A stretch of DNA of 64,000 nucleotides from NCBI GenBank assembly GCA_034231615.1, contig CM067311.1:27432015-27496014 (forward strand). Direction: 5' to 3'. This DNA comes from Meghimatium bilineatum. Lineage: Eukaryota > Mollusca > Gastropoda > Stylommatophora > Philomycidae. Made by a program: the position numbers and the translations under genes. Shown here in pieces: positions 34,258 through 44,089 of this stretch. The notes under the pieces were generated by a model, which had not been told where the DNA came from, made no database searches, and saw only the letters and a list, made by a program, of their open reading frames with translations. The first letter of the stretch is position 1. The number at the start of each line of letters is the position of its first letter.

Positions 34258-34739
34258 AAATGTACCAGCTCTGCCAAATACATCACGTGCAGTAGTTATC
34301 GTTTCAAGCGGTTTAAAAAAAATAAAAATAAAAAAAAAAAAAAAAAAAATGAAATATAAAAGTAGAAACTCATCTTTAAAGTCGCCATGAATAATAAACC
34401 TCACGTAAACCAGTAACTGTGAACAGTTTGCAATGTCTGTAAATTCAATAAGCTGGATACTAAATATTGGAAGTTGGGCAGATTTCATTTCCTGGATTAC
34501 CTGATCAAGAATATCAGCAGGCATGTCGTCTATTTTTCCTCGGCCAATGGCGTTAGATAAGGACATTGATCTCAGTTTCGTAACAAATTCATCTCCGATC
34601 ATAACTGTGGGTAATACTATTACATTTTTTTAACATACATGTTACTATCACCGGGGGGGGGGGGGTAGTATCGTAATTGATTGGCAGTATAGAAGACTTG
34701 TTCGCTAAATTAAGTTAGATCTCCATGCGCTACGTGTTT

Positions 34740-34810
34740 TGATTATTGTTTGACTTTCAATTGGTTACTATTTATATACTTAGAATCGCATGCCAAAAAT
34801 AGTCAAGGAT
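34740..34810. mobile_element. Hairpin-MITE core fragment
   Basis: TTTCAATTGGTTACTATTTA and CGCATGCCAAAAATAGTCA align with the core of the MITE at 2935-3170. Arms not recognisable. Confidence 0.4.
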
Positions 34811-34820
34811 GCTCTGTTCT

Positions 34821-34955
34821 AAAGAATCAGCCTGTCCAAGACATCATGTCTCTTTAAGTGTCCAAAAAAATCAGCCTGTCCAAGACATCATGTCTCTTTA
34901 AGTGTCCAAAAAAATCAGCCTGTCCAAGACATCATGTCTCTTTAAGTGTCCAAAA
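34821..34955. repeat. 44-bp tandem repeat, 3 copies
   Basis: Unit AAATCAGCCTGTCCAAGACA plus TCATGTCTCTTTAAGTGTCC. Copies nearly identical. Confidence 0.95.
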
Positions 34956-35273
34956 GACCGTATCTTCCTTTTTGTGATTGTATTTAGAAGTCATTTTTAA
35001 AATTAAATTCAGTATTTTAAAAACACTTCAATGTTCTTTTTTTCTGTCCATGATATTTGTTGAATCTTTTTTTCAAGCATTTCATTTCAAATTGATTTAC
35101 CCTTCATGATGTTGTCTTGTTTAAATCTCTTAAAGGCCGAAATAGTTGGCTATATATACATCACTGTAGCGGCCATTCTCGTCCGATTGACACACGGTTA
35201 TTTCGGTTGATGTCTGTTACCAGTTCCATATGAATAGACATGCTAAATTTTAATGCTGACATTATTACCGGTA

Positions 35274-35420
35274 ATGGCAGCAACCAGTGTTGTTTTTCGA
35301 TCGTTTTTAACAGCTGTGATTTCCGAACTGTGCAAGGATTATTATGACGTTCAATTTTGGTCAAAACTTTGTAAAAATGGACCGGCCTATGATTCAGATG
35401 ATGTTGATATGCAATTTTAA
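35274..35420 (+). CDS. Possible host coding fragment, 48 codons
   Basis: Reads MAATSVVFRSFLTAVISELC, then KDYYDVQFWSKLCKNGPAYD and SDDVDMQF before a TAA. The amino-acid mix is protein-like and not repeat-derived. It lies in a CpG-bearing stretch (35165-35350, 35540-35560) that shows no transposon match. The same frame after the stop (NGIQENVNASDFDG) also looks coding and ends at a G|GTAGTA possible donor. This could be a first exon with an error, or a pseudogene. No family recognised. Chance is possible at this length. Confidence 0.25.
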   Translation: MAATSVVFRSFLTAVISELCKDYYDVQFWSKLCKNGPAYDSDDVDMQF

Positions 35421-36534
35421 AATGGAATTCAAGAGAACGTGAATGCATCAGACTTTGATGGGGTAGTAGGTCAGTACTTCACTGTTTAGCATGCCTAGTT
35501 GAAATTAGCGGGCATTGTGTAGTGTAGGCGTAGTTGATGATGTGCGCGTCTCGCCCACACACCATAGACCTAGTAATGATTGAAAATAGTCAACACTTCC
35601 GATCTATATCAATATTGATCAATTTCACGAGAAATCAGGTCCTGAAAACGACATTGATCAAGATTACTCTGTTTTTGAGACTAGGCCTAGTTTTCACTAT
35701 TTCTACGTGAGTCATTCTTTAGGGGTGCGCGCAGAACACACGTTGTGTATGTCGGTATCACAATTTTCAGAAAAACGAGATCCGTTTTGGAATGATGTTT
35801 CACTAGATATCTAGGACTTTCTTTATGTGAACTAGGCTTATATGTATGGAGTAGTTAGCAGTTACAGAATGATGTTGTCATGATATGTAAAGGAGACTGA
35901 TTTAAGCTTTCGTTTGAAGATTTATCAGCTAACATATTGACACAAGTAAATGAAGCCGACATGAAACTGGTACTCATTTTTCCCTCTCGCATGTTACATG
36001 ACAAGTAAACTTATCTTACATGACATTGACAAAGATATATTCACAGGTCTGGACCTCTTCCATTTATCTGTTAATCGAACTTTATTTTCATATCATAAAA
36101 ATGGATAGCAAATTGTATTTTATATTAATTTTCTTGCACAATCACTTCTGAATTGTGCGGAGTTAACCCCCTTGCCCTGGGAATTAAGCCCGTAGTTTAT
36201 CCTGAACGGCTGGGATTCAAAGTCCAGGTCTCGCAGCCTATATTCCCACTGATTATTTTAGTGTCACCTGTGATGGACGAACAACAAAAAATCAACGAAT
36301 TTCTCAGTGCCTATTTTATTTTGTGTTTATTTATGACATGTTATTTATATAAACAATATCTCCATACTTGTCACCTTATGAGAACGAAACGAAACCAAAT
36401 ACCAATAAGAAAATTTAACAAAAGAACATCCGGATATAGAGTCAAAGGTAGACCATGAAAATGGTGTATAGAAAACATGAAGATAATCTTGAAAAAACAT
36501 GGACTCAATGCAACCGAGGGAACACATCTGGCAT
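35421..36534. other. No recognised gene
   Basis: Few repeats seen. GGGATTCAAAGTCCAGG near 36210 is B-box-like without a matching A box. A 101-codon plus-strand frame at 36153-36458 has no motif. Confidence 0.45.
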
Positions 36535-36766
36535 TGGAATGATCAACGCAAGTGTGGATACGTTAAACGCAAGTGTGGATACGCTCAACGCAAGTGTGGA
36601 TACGATCAACGCAAGTGTGGATACGCTCAACGCAAGCCTGGATACGATCAATGCAAGTGTGGATACGCTCAACGCAACTGTGGATACGTTCAACGCAACT
36701 GTGGATACGCTCAACGCAAGTGTGGATACGCTCAACGCAAGTGTGGATACAATCAACACTAATTCA
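36535..36766 (+). repeat. 21-bp minisatellite, ~11 copies
   Basis: Unit AACGCAAGTGTGGATACGCTC. Plus-strand frames read NASVDTL repeats and, in other frames, QRKCGYA and RSTQVWI repeats. All three plus frames stay open because the unit has no stop, so openness is not evidence of coding. Confidence 0.95.
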
Positions 36767-37159
36767 TCTGAGGAAAGACAATAGAAAACAGACAACCACT
36801 GTTTAGATTGGATGTAATTATACAATAGAGTAGTTTGAATTTTATGGAAATGCGATGACAGTTTCATGATATACACGGATTTGCTATTGTTATTATTCGA
36901 TCTCAGGAATTACGAGCAATTAACTCTTACTTCCTATGTGCAATGAGATTTCTCCTGAGCTTTATTTCCTTCCTAGAAGACTCCGAAACATAGGCAGGTT
37001 ATTCCCTGAGAAGAACCCTCGTACTCAGGGTGGGTAAATATCAGGGTAAACAAATTAATGAAGAAAATATAAGCAGATAAATAAAATAATTTGGATATAA
37101 AATGGCTTATCCCTTTAATGTTCTCACTGGAGTAGAAGATTGGATGGTGGCTTGCGAGA
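36767..37159. other. No recognised gene
   Basis: AT-rich; nothing identified. Confidence 0.5.
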
Positions 37160-37285
37160 TAAAAGTGACAGGGAGACGCCAAAAATATGGACAGATTACA
37201 GTTCGCCAGAGTGCACGATCAGACTGGAGGTGGAGAGTGCTGGAGATACGCGGTTGTCAATCTTCAGTTACCGAGGGTGTTTGAT
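37160..37285 (+). mobile_element. RTE-like LINE 3' fragment
   Basis: GGACAGATTACAGTTCGCCA, GAGTGCACGATCAGAC, GTGCTGGAGATACGCGG and GTCAATCTTCAGTTACCGAG parallel 26515-26605 in order and spacing. Confidence 0.6.
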
Positions 37286-37339
37286 ATTTATAAAATATCT
37301 TTTATTAGTAGTATTTCCGTTGCACATTTTCTAGGTTTC

Positions 37340-37590
37340 TAGGTTAACTTAGTTGTGCTTTTATGTAGCCAAGAAATACAATTAAACTCTTCTGCGAATC
37401 TGAGGTGTACAGTTAGTATGTTCCTTTGGTGTCATGGGCGGAAAATAGGGCTAAGTCATGTTTCTCCATGCTTTCTGGTTCGTTGCAACAAGCTGTTGTT
37501 GTTCTTGGGTGGTATTAATACCCATTGTCATTGTCTCATTCTTGATTGTTCTTCATGGTAGTGTACAGTCTATGCTTCCATTTATTCTTG
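37340..37590 (-). mobile_element. Possible LINE reverse transcriptase fragment
   Basis: Minus strand near 37420-37380 reads LTVHLRFAEEFNCIS, like the helix behind a YADD box. Too decayed to place. Confidence 0.25.
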
Positions 37591-37594
37591 CCAG

Positions 37595-38030
37595 TAGTTA
37601 GATCAACGTCTTCGACAGAGTTCAACATGAAAAATTAATTGAAAACCTCTAAGAAATAAGCGTGCATTGGAAAGACATCAGACTACTAATTAGAAATGTA
37701 TGTTATGAACAATCTACATTAGCAGCTACTCACCATACATAAAGATACAAATAGGAGTAGACAAGGATGTATTTGATCACACAACCTATTTAAAAATAAC
37801 GTTTAGACAGAGACAGTTTTTAAACACATAAAAGGAATGTCAGGGCTCAAGATCAAATGTGGAAATAATAAAGAGTTTACGATACGCAGATACACAATCT
37901 TTTTAACAGAACGTGAATAGGAGTTCACAACTCTGTCACACCCCCCCCCCCCAATTTTTTTTGTAAACCACACAAAAACCCCCCAAAAAAACTGAATAGA
38001 TCAAGTCAACAAACCAATTAGAAAATCAAC
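37595..38030 (+). mobile_element. RTE-like LINE fragment, plus strand
   Basis: Pieces read VQHEKLIENLKEIS-like text near 37620, DIRLLIRNVCYEQ-like text near 37680, SRQGC near 37758, then a worn YADD region near 37885 and DQVNKP near 38005. Corresponds to the part of the RTE element upstream of and overlapping 25770. It carries a C12 run at 37941-37952. Confidence 0.6.
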
Positions 38031-39140
38031 ATAATCATCAAATAACGCATCCGCATCGACGATTGGCCGCAACGAACCTCTAACATCTACCTTTTGTCGT
38101 GATGGTTCACTTTCCAAGACTGTATGTCCATCACGTGATATTTCCCATCTCACTTGTATCTCGACCTATCACTTGCCGCCCCTGATTTAATTCAAATAAG
38201 GTCTTCAATATGGTATGTCTTTTAGTAATTCAAATGTGTAATGTGTATAATTTTTATATATATTAATAATATATTGTTTTATATTGTGGAATTCGTATGC
38301 AGTGTTGTAAGAACGTCTTTGTTTCTTTCCTTTTCTTTCTATAAAGTTATTCCTATTCTTTTATATATCAACATCTCAAAGACATCAATCTGTCTCTCAT
38401 CTTTGTTTGTCGTCAATATTTCTGAGCCATACATTAATATAAAGTAGGCTATATAGAATTTCACAATTCTCAGTTTTTGTTTGTAATATGTTTGGATGTT
38501 AGTAGTTTTCCCATGTCATTGAACGTATTTGTAGACATTTCTATTATCTGTTAAACATCTGTACATCTACCATCACTTGTTACTATGTGTCCGATATATT
38601 GGTAAAGGTCTTCCTGTAGTATCTCTCCATGTATTTTTTATGCTTATAATTTCTTCCACTTTGATTTTGCTTGTTATCAGTGTTTTTGTTTACATGATAC
38701 TAATATATAGTCCGTAGTCTTCACTTGATATGTCTAACTCAGGGGTTCTCAACTATTTCAGACGGCGAGAACCGCCGACATGTAATCGTTAGTGCTCGCG
38801 ACTACTTGTTAACTCGCATGGGGCGAGCACATGCCCTTACGAGAGCAGAAATGTGCCACCAAGCACCATGTTGAGAACACATGATCTATTTGATATATTA
38901 GTTTCTATAGTCCCTGCTCACTCTCTGATAGGAGGACTGTTTCACCTGTATATTATAGATTGTTTATTATTTGTCAATTGATCTTGAGCCCTGGCTTTGT
39001 TCTATCTGTTTACATATCTTTCTGTGCAGATGTTAAATAGACTGAATGATAAAATACATCCTAGTCTTACTCCTTGTTTTAATTAATGTGTAGTGAATGG
39101 CTCCCCTCGCACCTTACTGATGCAGTTTGTTTGCAATATA
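38031..39140 (-). mobile_element. RTE-like LINE, minus strand, with a MITE inside
   Basis: The reverse strand has the 3' tail CGATGCGGATGCGTTATTTG at 38040-38060, a YIGHIVTSDGRC-like text near 38590, LMYGSEI near 38430 and GVRLGCILSFSLFNICTERY near 39060. It is the same family as 25770-26626 but extends further upstream. A hAT MITE lies at 38740-38883. Meets the plus-strand fragment 37595-38030 tail to tail. Confidence 0.7.
38740..38883. mobile_element. hAT-type MITE, 144 bp
   Basis: Termini CAGGGGTTCTCAACTATTT and, in reverse, CATGTGTTCTCAACATGG. Flanking octamers GTCTAACT and ATCTATTT share TCTA in register, an eroded hAT duplication. It splits the LINE 38031-39140. Confidence 0.7.
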
Positions 39141-39838
39141 TTTCTGACCTACTAAACATGTTTTCTTTTGCAGAAAAAATACGAAAAAAACTACATGATT
39201 TTTCGAGAAAAAAAATTTCAAATGCAAATAATTAATTCGTATATTAAAATTGTCTTCGTTAACATCAACCAACCCCTTTTTCGTAAAATGTCGGCACCTG
39301 TCAAACTTTTACAGACCTTCTCAATCCTAATTGTTGACGTTTTTTATAGACAGCCTACTTACCCCATGGTAATGCAAAATGAGATAAAAAGGTTACTAGA
39401 AAACATAACTACAAATTTTAAAAAAATATATAAAAACATATAATAAAACAAAACAGGACAGTTTTCCAAGTATCGATCCAAACGGAACCCTTTTCAAGAA
39501 ACTAATAACATTAAAAATAAACAAACCCTGTTTTACCTTTCTCCAGAGTAGCCATACATACTAAGATCCGTCTTGTTCATTAACAGGATGGCCATATCAG
39601 GGGCATAAATAAAGAGAGATTAAAAAAACGTATTTTGTTTCAATGTTTATCATATGTGAATCAAATCCTGTTAATAAATTATTTTACAAACATCTCTTGT
39701 GCAAAGGTTGCCAGATTTAAATTGTCATTTTAAAGAGAAATAGTACTAGAGCAATAGCCAGAAAAAAAGACAAAGAAATTTGAGGAATATAGCATAGCCG
39801 TGTCTTACAGGAAACAGGAACGCATTTCTTGTCAAGCA
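39141..39838. other. No gene; repeat shared with 43880
   Basis: CAGGACAGTTTTCCAAG and CCCTTTTCAAGAAACTAATA at 39453-39508 match 43935-43990 (CAAGGACAATTTTCCACG, CCTTTCTCAAGAAACACATA), each behind an A-rich stretch. The class is unknown. The 91-codon frame at 39168-39443 is A/T-rich filler. Confidence 0.5.
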
Positions 39839-40095
39839 AGTACATACGCCGAAGTCGGAGGTACCAGACCAATAGGCGCACCAGTAAAAGTATCTACTGC
39901 GCCATCAATGTGGTTACAGACATTCAGTTGAAATGGTAAAACACTGAAGGTATTAGTTACCAAACCCGAAGTCATATGTGTCGGGATATTGGAGCAACTA
40001 AAATGGCGGCGGCGCAATGCATTTCCGTTACCAGGACTACCTCAAAATGGAAATCTTGTAGAGATATGGTGGGAGTTTGAGAACGAACGCAAAAA
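39839..40095 (+). mobile_element. SINE-like unit, family B relative
   Basis: CGCCGAAGTCGGAGGTACC at the head, then GCGCAATGCATTTCCGTTAC, GGACTACCTC and GAGTTTGAGAACGAACGCAA. The order matches family B and the tail of family A, with about 110 extra bases in the middle. Confidence 0.45.
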
Positions 40096-40099
40096 CATA

Positions 40100-40182
40100 T
40101 AATAATAGATTCTAGAAATAGAGAGTTATGGATATTCATGATTCACTATGTCAATCGGCGCGGCACCTGATGTTGAGGATCA
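40100..40182 (+). mobile_element. RTE-like LINE 3' end, second subfamily
   Basis: AGAGAGTTATGGATATTCAT, then CGGCGCGGCACCTGATGTTG, as at 19265 and the reverse of 17665. Confidence 0.55.
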
Positions 40183-40739
40183 TATATAGATTTACATTTT
40201 GTTGATGTTACGGTCAATAGTGAAATTAATGTATACAATTTCACAAATTTTTTATATTTAGCATAGAAAGTACATTCCAACAAACAAAAAATCAACATTG
40301 ACTTACAAATACATGATCATCAATGATGCAATATCTAAACAAACGCAGGAATTTCTGTTGGTTTGTAGCGCAACGTATACCATTATCTTGTCTCGGAGTT
40401 AAACTTCCATCAGCCTGCAGTAATTGCGAGAATCTTTTATAAGTATTTATTTGTAATGTTTAATTATATATGTCAAGAAAACCCACCATAACTGTTATTT
40501 ATAATTATCGAGAGAAACCTAAATTAGAAATGTTTTTGTCCCAGAAATACTTTTCTCTAGGCACAGCTTACGCTATTTGGAAAAACCCCAACATAAACCT
40601 GCTACACCAAGGACAACGTAACAATTATAATTTCTAGTACTTGTTACCAAAAACTCATTGGTGGTAATAACCCTGTTTCGGGCTTCTGTAAAATTTATTG
40701 CTAGTAGTTCGTGATTTCAATATAAGTTAATTTTGTCAG
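40183..40739. other. No recognised gene
   Basis: AT-rich; nothing identified. Confidence 0.5.
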
Positions 40740-41215
40740 TTCTTCTTCTGCGTTTAATAATCTTTTGGTCTGGCTAGATCTTCAGGTCAATCGCCAGTAC
40801 GAAGCTCCCAGTCATCTCCAGGTCAGAGCAGCTGCTCAAAAGTTTTCGCCTCAGTTCGATCCATTCTTACCATGTCTTGCCTCGCAGTTCTTTGTATTCT
40901 GGACAGTCTTGGAGCATGTGTTCAGAGGTTTGTATGCCTGTTCCGCATGGACATTCATTTGTGTACCACCCTGATCAGGTACAGGTGACTCTATAGCCTG
41001 CAGTAGTCAGTTCTTCTTAGTCGAAAGATGATCGTCTGTTGTTGCATATTAAGTTAGTGTATGGGGGGGGGGTATGATTTCTAGTTATCCATATCTTTCT
41101 TCCACTGTGATGTATAAAGGTTGCGAATTAGTGTTTTGGCCTCATTTAACAACAGCGGACAGCTAAATTGTTCCATTTTACCTACTGCTTTTGCCAGAAC
41201 ATCAGCAAAAGGAAA
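40740..41215 (-). mobile_element. RNase H LINE, 3' end
   Basis: Minus strand reads LLLNEAKTLIRNLYTSQWKK near 41130, then NECPCGTGIQTSEHMLQDCP near 40935, the Cys/His tail that follows RNase H in this LINE. The plus-strand relative at 51310 reads DECPCGSGTQTPEHILQ. A G10 run at 41063-41072 interrupts it. Confidence 0.65.
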
Positions 41216-41739
41216 GAACAAATTTTGGCAGCGATAATTAGCTGTAGGTTATTGTAAAACTCACAATATTGCTTTTTAATAAACGTTGAGTTATATCTAC
41301 AATATTATCGTGTCCCTTATTTTAAGCTCAAATAAGGAATTGAGAATTACTTCTGTGCATCACCTTTTTTAAAAACTTGGAAAAAGTCAAATGAGCCGAG
41401 TCAATTTTTGACACAAACTAAACTTGCATTTTGTCTTCAGGAAATTTGCTTAAAATGTACCAGTATGGCAACCTTCGTTGTGCTGTTTAACCTCTGCTCA
41501 CACTCTCTGTTAGAGATACCAGTAATAGGGGAAGCAAGTTTTTCTAATCTAAATGAGATTAGATAAACTTCTGAGTAAAATTACAAACACAGAACTTTGG
41601 TTATAGAACAAGGATATTATACTCTCTGTGCGCTTATATGCAACTGTGTTCATAAAATCTGTGTACTGAGTGCCATGTTGTATGCGAGTATGTCATAGGG
41701 CTGTTGATATGCTTACCATTAAGGGGGGGGGGGGAACTA
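41216..41739. other. No recognised gene
   Basis: A plus-strand reading near 41465-41560 (LFNLCSHSLLEIPVIGEASF) vaguely resembles a transposase end but is not assignable. G12 run at 41723-41734. Confidence 0.4.
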
Positions 41740-41988
41740 TCTATCTATCTTTATGTCTGCCTGTCTATCTATTGTCATTTTCACGTGTGTCGTTAAGCAT
41801 CGTGGGAAGAGAGGGAGGGCGGATTTGGAGTCGTCTGTCTCTGGCCATATGGGTGGCATTGGTCATGGTAACCACGTGTCTCTTTTAAGGTTCCGTTGAT
41901 TGTCTCCACCTATCTGTTTTCCTCGTCCCTTGTAGCTTAATCTTCGGTTATTGTATGCACTAAGGGCTGGTTGCGTTGAGAATATACA
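41740..41988 (-). mobile_element. LINE 3' end, same family as 30400-32240
   Basis: TTGTCATTTTCACGTGTGTC, GTTAAGCATCG, CATTGGTCATGGTAACCACG and ATGCACTAAGGGCTGGTTG parallel 30410-30605 in the same order. Only the terminal 250 bases. Confidence 0.65.
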
Positions 41989-42232
41989 ATTTGTGTAGGC
42001 CTATTATCCTACAGCAGGGATTCACTGTGTGTGTGCGCGTGTGTATGTGTGTGTGTGTGGTTGCTTGGGGGGAGGGTGTTTTATCTATTTATAACATGTT
42101 TATACATGTCATTTGTTTATGTACATATCTATTATCTATTCATGTTCTATAACTCTAAACTATAACATAATATCTGCGATGTACGGTTTTTTAAATATTA
42201 TAATTGATAGATATAAAAGAATTTGGTAGAAA

Positions 42233-42702
42233 TGTTCTTTCACTAACTCTCCAGCAATTAACTGGTACAGTGTAACTTCTTTCACTAACTCTCCAGCAAT
42301 TAACTGGTACAGTGTAACTTCTTTCACTAACTCTCCAGCAATTAACTGGTACAGTGTAACTTCTTTCACTAACTCTCCAGAAATTAACTGGTACAGTGTA
42401 ACTTCTTTCACTAACTCTCCAGAAATTAACTGGTACAGTGTAACTTCTTTCACTAACTCTCCAGCAATTAACTGGTACAGTGTAACTTCTTTCACTAACT
42501 CTCCAGCAATTAACTGGCACAGTGTAACTTCTTTCACTAACTCTCCAGCAATTAACTGGTACAGTGTAACTTCTTTCACTAACTCTCCAGCAATTAACTG
42601 GTACAGTGTAACTTCTTTCACTAACTCTCCAGCAATTAACTGGTACAGTGTAACTTCTTTCACTAACTCTCCAGCAATTAACTGGTACAGTGTAACTTCT
42701 TT
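42233..42702 (-). repeat. 42-bp minisatellite, ~11 copies
   Basis: Unit TTCTTTCACTAACTCTCCAG plus CAATTAACTGGTACAGTGTA and AC. Two minus-strand frames stay open throughout (14-residue units KEVTLYQLIAGELV and ERSYTVPVNCWRVS). Two adjacent units share a C-to-A change (AGAAATTAAC), showing spread by neighbouring duplication. Confidence 0.96.
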
Positions 42703-44089
42703 GGTACGGCTGTATCACTTTATAGCTCTTCTGCAGTAGTTGTTTTCTATAGTTATTGTTTCGTTTGTTAATGTTATATTCTGTGGTTCAATTTCTTTCT
42801 TCTCCATATAGTGTTTCCAAATCTGGAATTTCTGTTGATGTTATAAGTACTTTTTCTAATGTTCGTTGTGAGACTGTGAACAAAAAGAGACTGGTCCCAT
42901 CTGAAACCTTAACCAAGTCTTAACTTCTAACAGGAAGGAAACTGCATTACACATAGCTATCTTTAATAAAAACTTTCTTACATGGACATAAATTACCTGA
43001 GGACAATCTATGTTATGATATATAACGCATTTTGCAGTCTTTATACTCATAGGAAAGGAGGCAGTTGATTTCCTGGTTATAGGCTGACCGCCTATTTTTT
43101 ATAACATAAAATCAAGGGGTCTACCCAAGATATCCGCTCTAATTATCACTAAAAATAGTTCAAAAATTGATTGAAGTCACTATAAATCTATCATTCAAGT
43201 CAAAAGTTCGCAGTTGCCGAGGTTAATTATATGATTGGCCCGGTTATCCAAATAAAATCGAAAATAACGTTGGTGGTGAAATTGATAATGTAATGTTCAC
43301 TGTTCATAAACTTGGCGCATCCATTGGCTAGTGAATTTACACAACTTTAACACGGGGTGTGATTTTGATAACGTTGTGTTTACAGTTTATTCACTAAGTC
43401 ATCCCATTGGCTTGAAAACAGACATCTCGCACTCCTGAAGACGATTGCTCCCAAGGTAACGTTGACTGGCTGGGTCTTCAAGAAACTACAGCAGGTCCAT
43501 CCAAGACCTCCGACTGGTTGTATCCCGAAATAGACTTGAAAATTTAGCAACCCTTCACACACTTTCACTCGGTAAATAAGGCTTCAAAAAGGCAGGAACT
43601 CTGGTAAGACTTAATAAAAATAAATGGCAATTTCCATCGACAACACTTCCAATAACTCCACTGCAAATTTAGCTCTCCTTTTGGTTAATGCAAAGACACC
43701 AAATGCAATATTATATAACACTGATCGATCAATCACGTTGGAGAGATCTAACAACCTCTCTGAAACTTAACTAATAACTAAATATAAATAACCAAAATAT
43801 CAAAGGATGTCCGACAAAAGGAAGAGTGCTGCAGTAACCAAACGAAAAATTGGTAAATACTAAATAAAGTAAAAAGGTTACTATAAAATCTTAACTATAA
43901 ATGCTAAAAATATAAAACTAACAATAAAACAAAGAACAAGGACAATTTTCCACGCTACGGTCCAACAGGGACCTTTCTCAAGAAACACATAACAATTTGT
44001 ATGTTTCTCTAATCATGAACTCTAGACTCCTGGGAAGTCACTCTGCTGTAGCATGTGACACATCTAGTTGAAGAGAATGGCACACACAT
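42703..44089. other. No recognised gene
   Basis: Contains the partner (43880-44000) of the repeat at 39420-39530. A 62-codon minus-strand frame at 43380-43568 is unrecognised. Confidence 0.45.

Larger units (their letters stand above)
32467..34640 (-). mobile_element. SPIN/Buster-type hAT transposon, interrupted and 5'-truncated
   Basis: The left terminus starts CAGCGGTTCTCAGCCTTCCT at 32475, continues AATGCCGCGACCCTTTAATA, and is preceded by TTCTAGAC (32467-32474), the nTCTAGAn duplication form. This terminus closely resembles the SPIN family as I recall it, to about 32640. The minus-strand transposase reads MIGDEFVTKLRSMSLSN near 34600, GKIDDMPADILDQVI, then ETITTARDVFG near 34290, SWEKVYGVCTDGAPAMLGC at 33727, ALLFHTEVKWLLRGKD near 33450, YLVDIFAILNEL near 33290 and LDLSLQGPNATCFDLSQ near 33080. 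This is the ZBED5/SCAND3-like (Buster) type. It is interrupted by 33754-34257 (LINE) and 33096-33256 (SINE). The BED end is lost beyond a G13 run at 34653. Confidence 0.85.

Noticed and set aside
36200-36240. tRNA gene or SINE head with B-box-like GGGATTCAAAGTCC
   Set aside because: No A box at the needed distance and no cloverleaf visible.
36455-36876. NASVDT repeat protein with glycosylation-like NxS motifs
   Set aside because: All three plus frames of the 21-bp unit are open, so the motif is incidental.
39700-39725. AAAGGTTGCCAGATTTAAATT as the left end of the ZNF862-like hAT
   Set aside because: Similar to the 45222 terminus, but 5.5 kb away with unrelated elements between. Not enough to pair them.
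42160-42718. 14-residue repeat proteins on the minus strand
   Set aside because: Two frames are equally open; no exon or promoter context.
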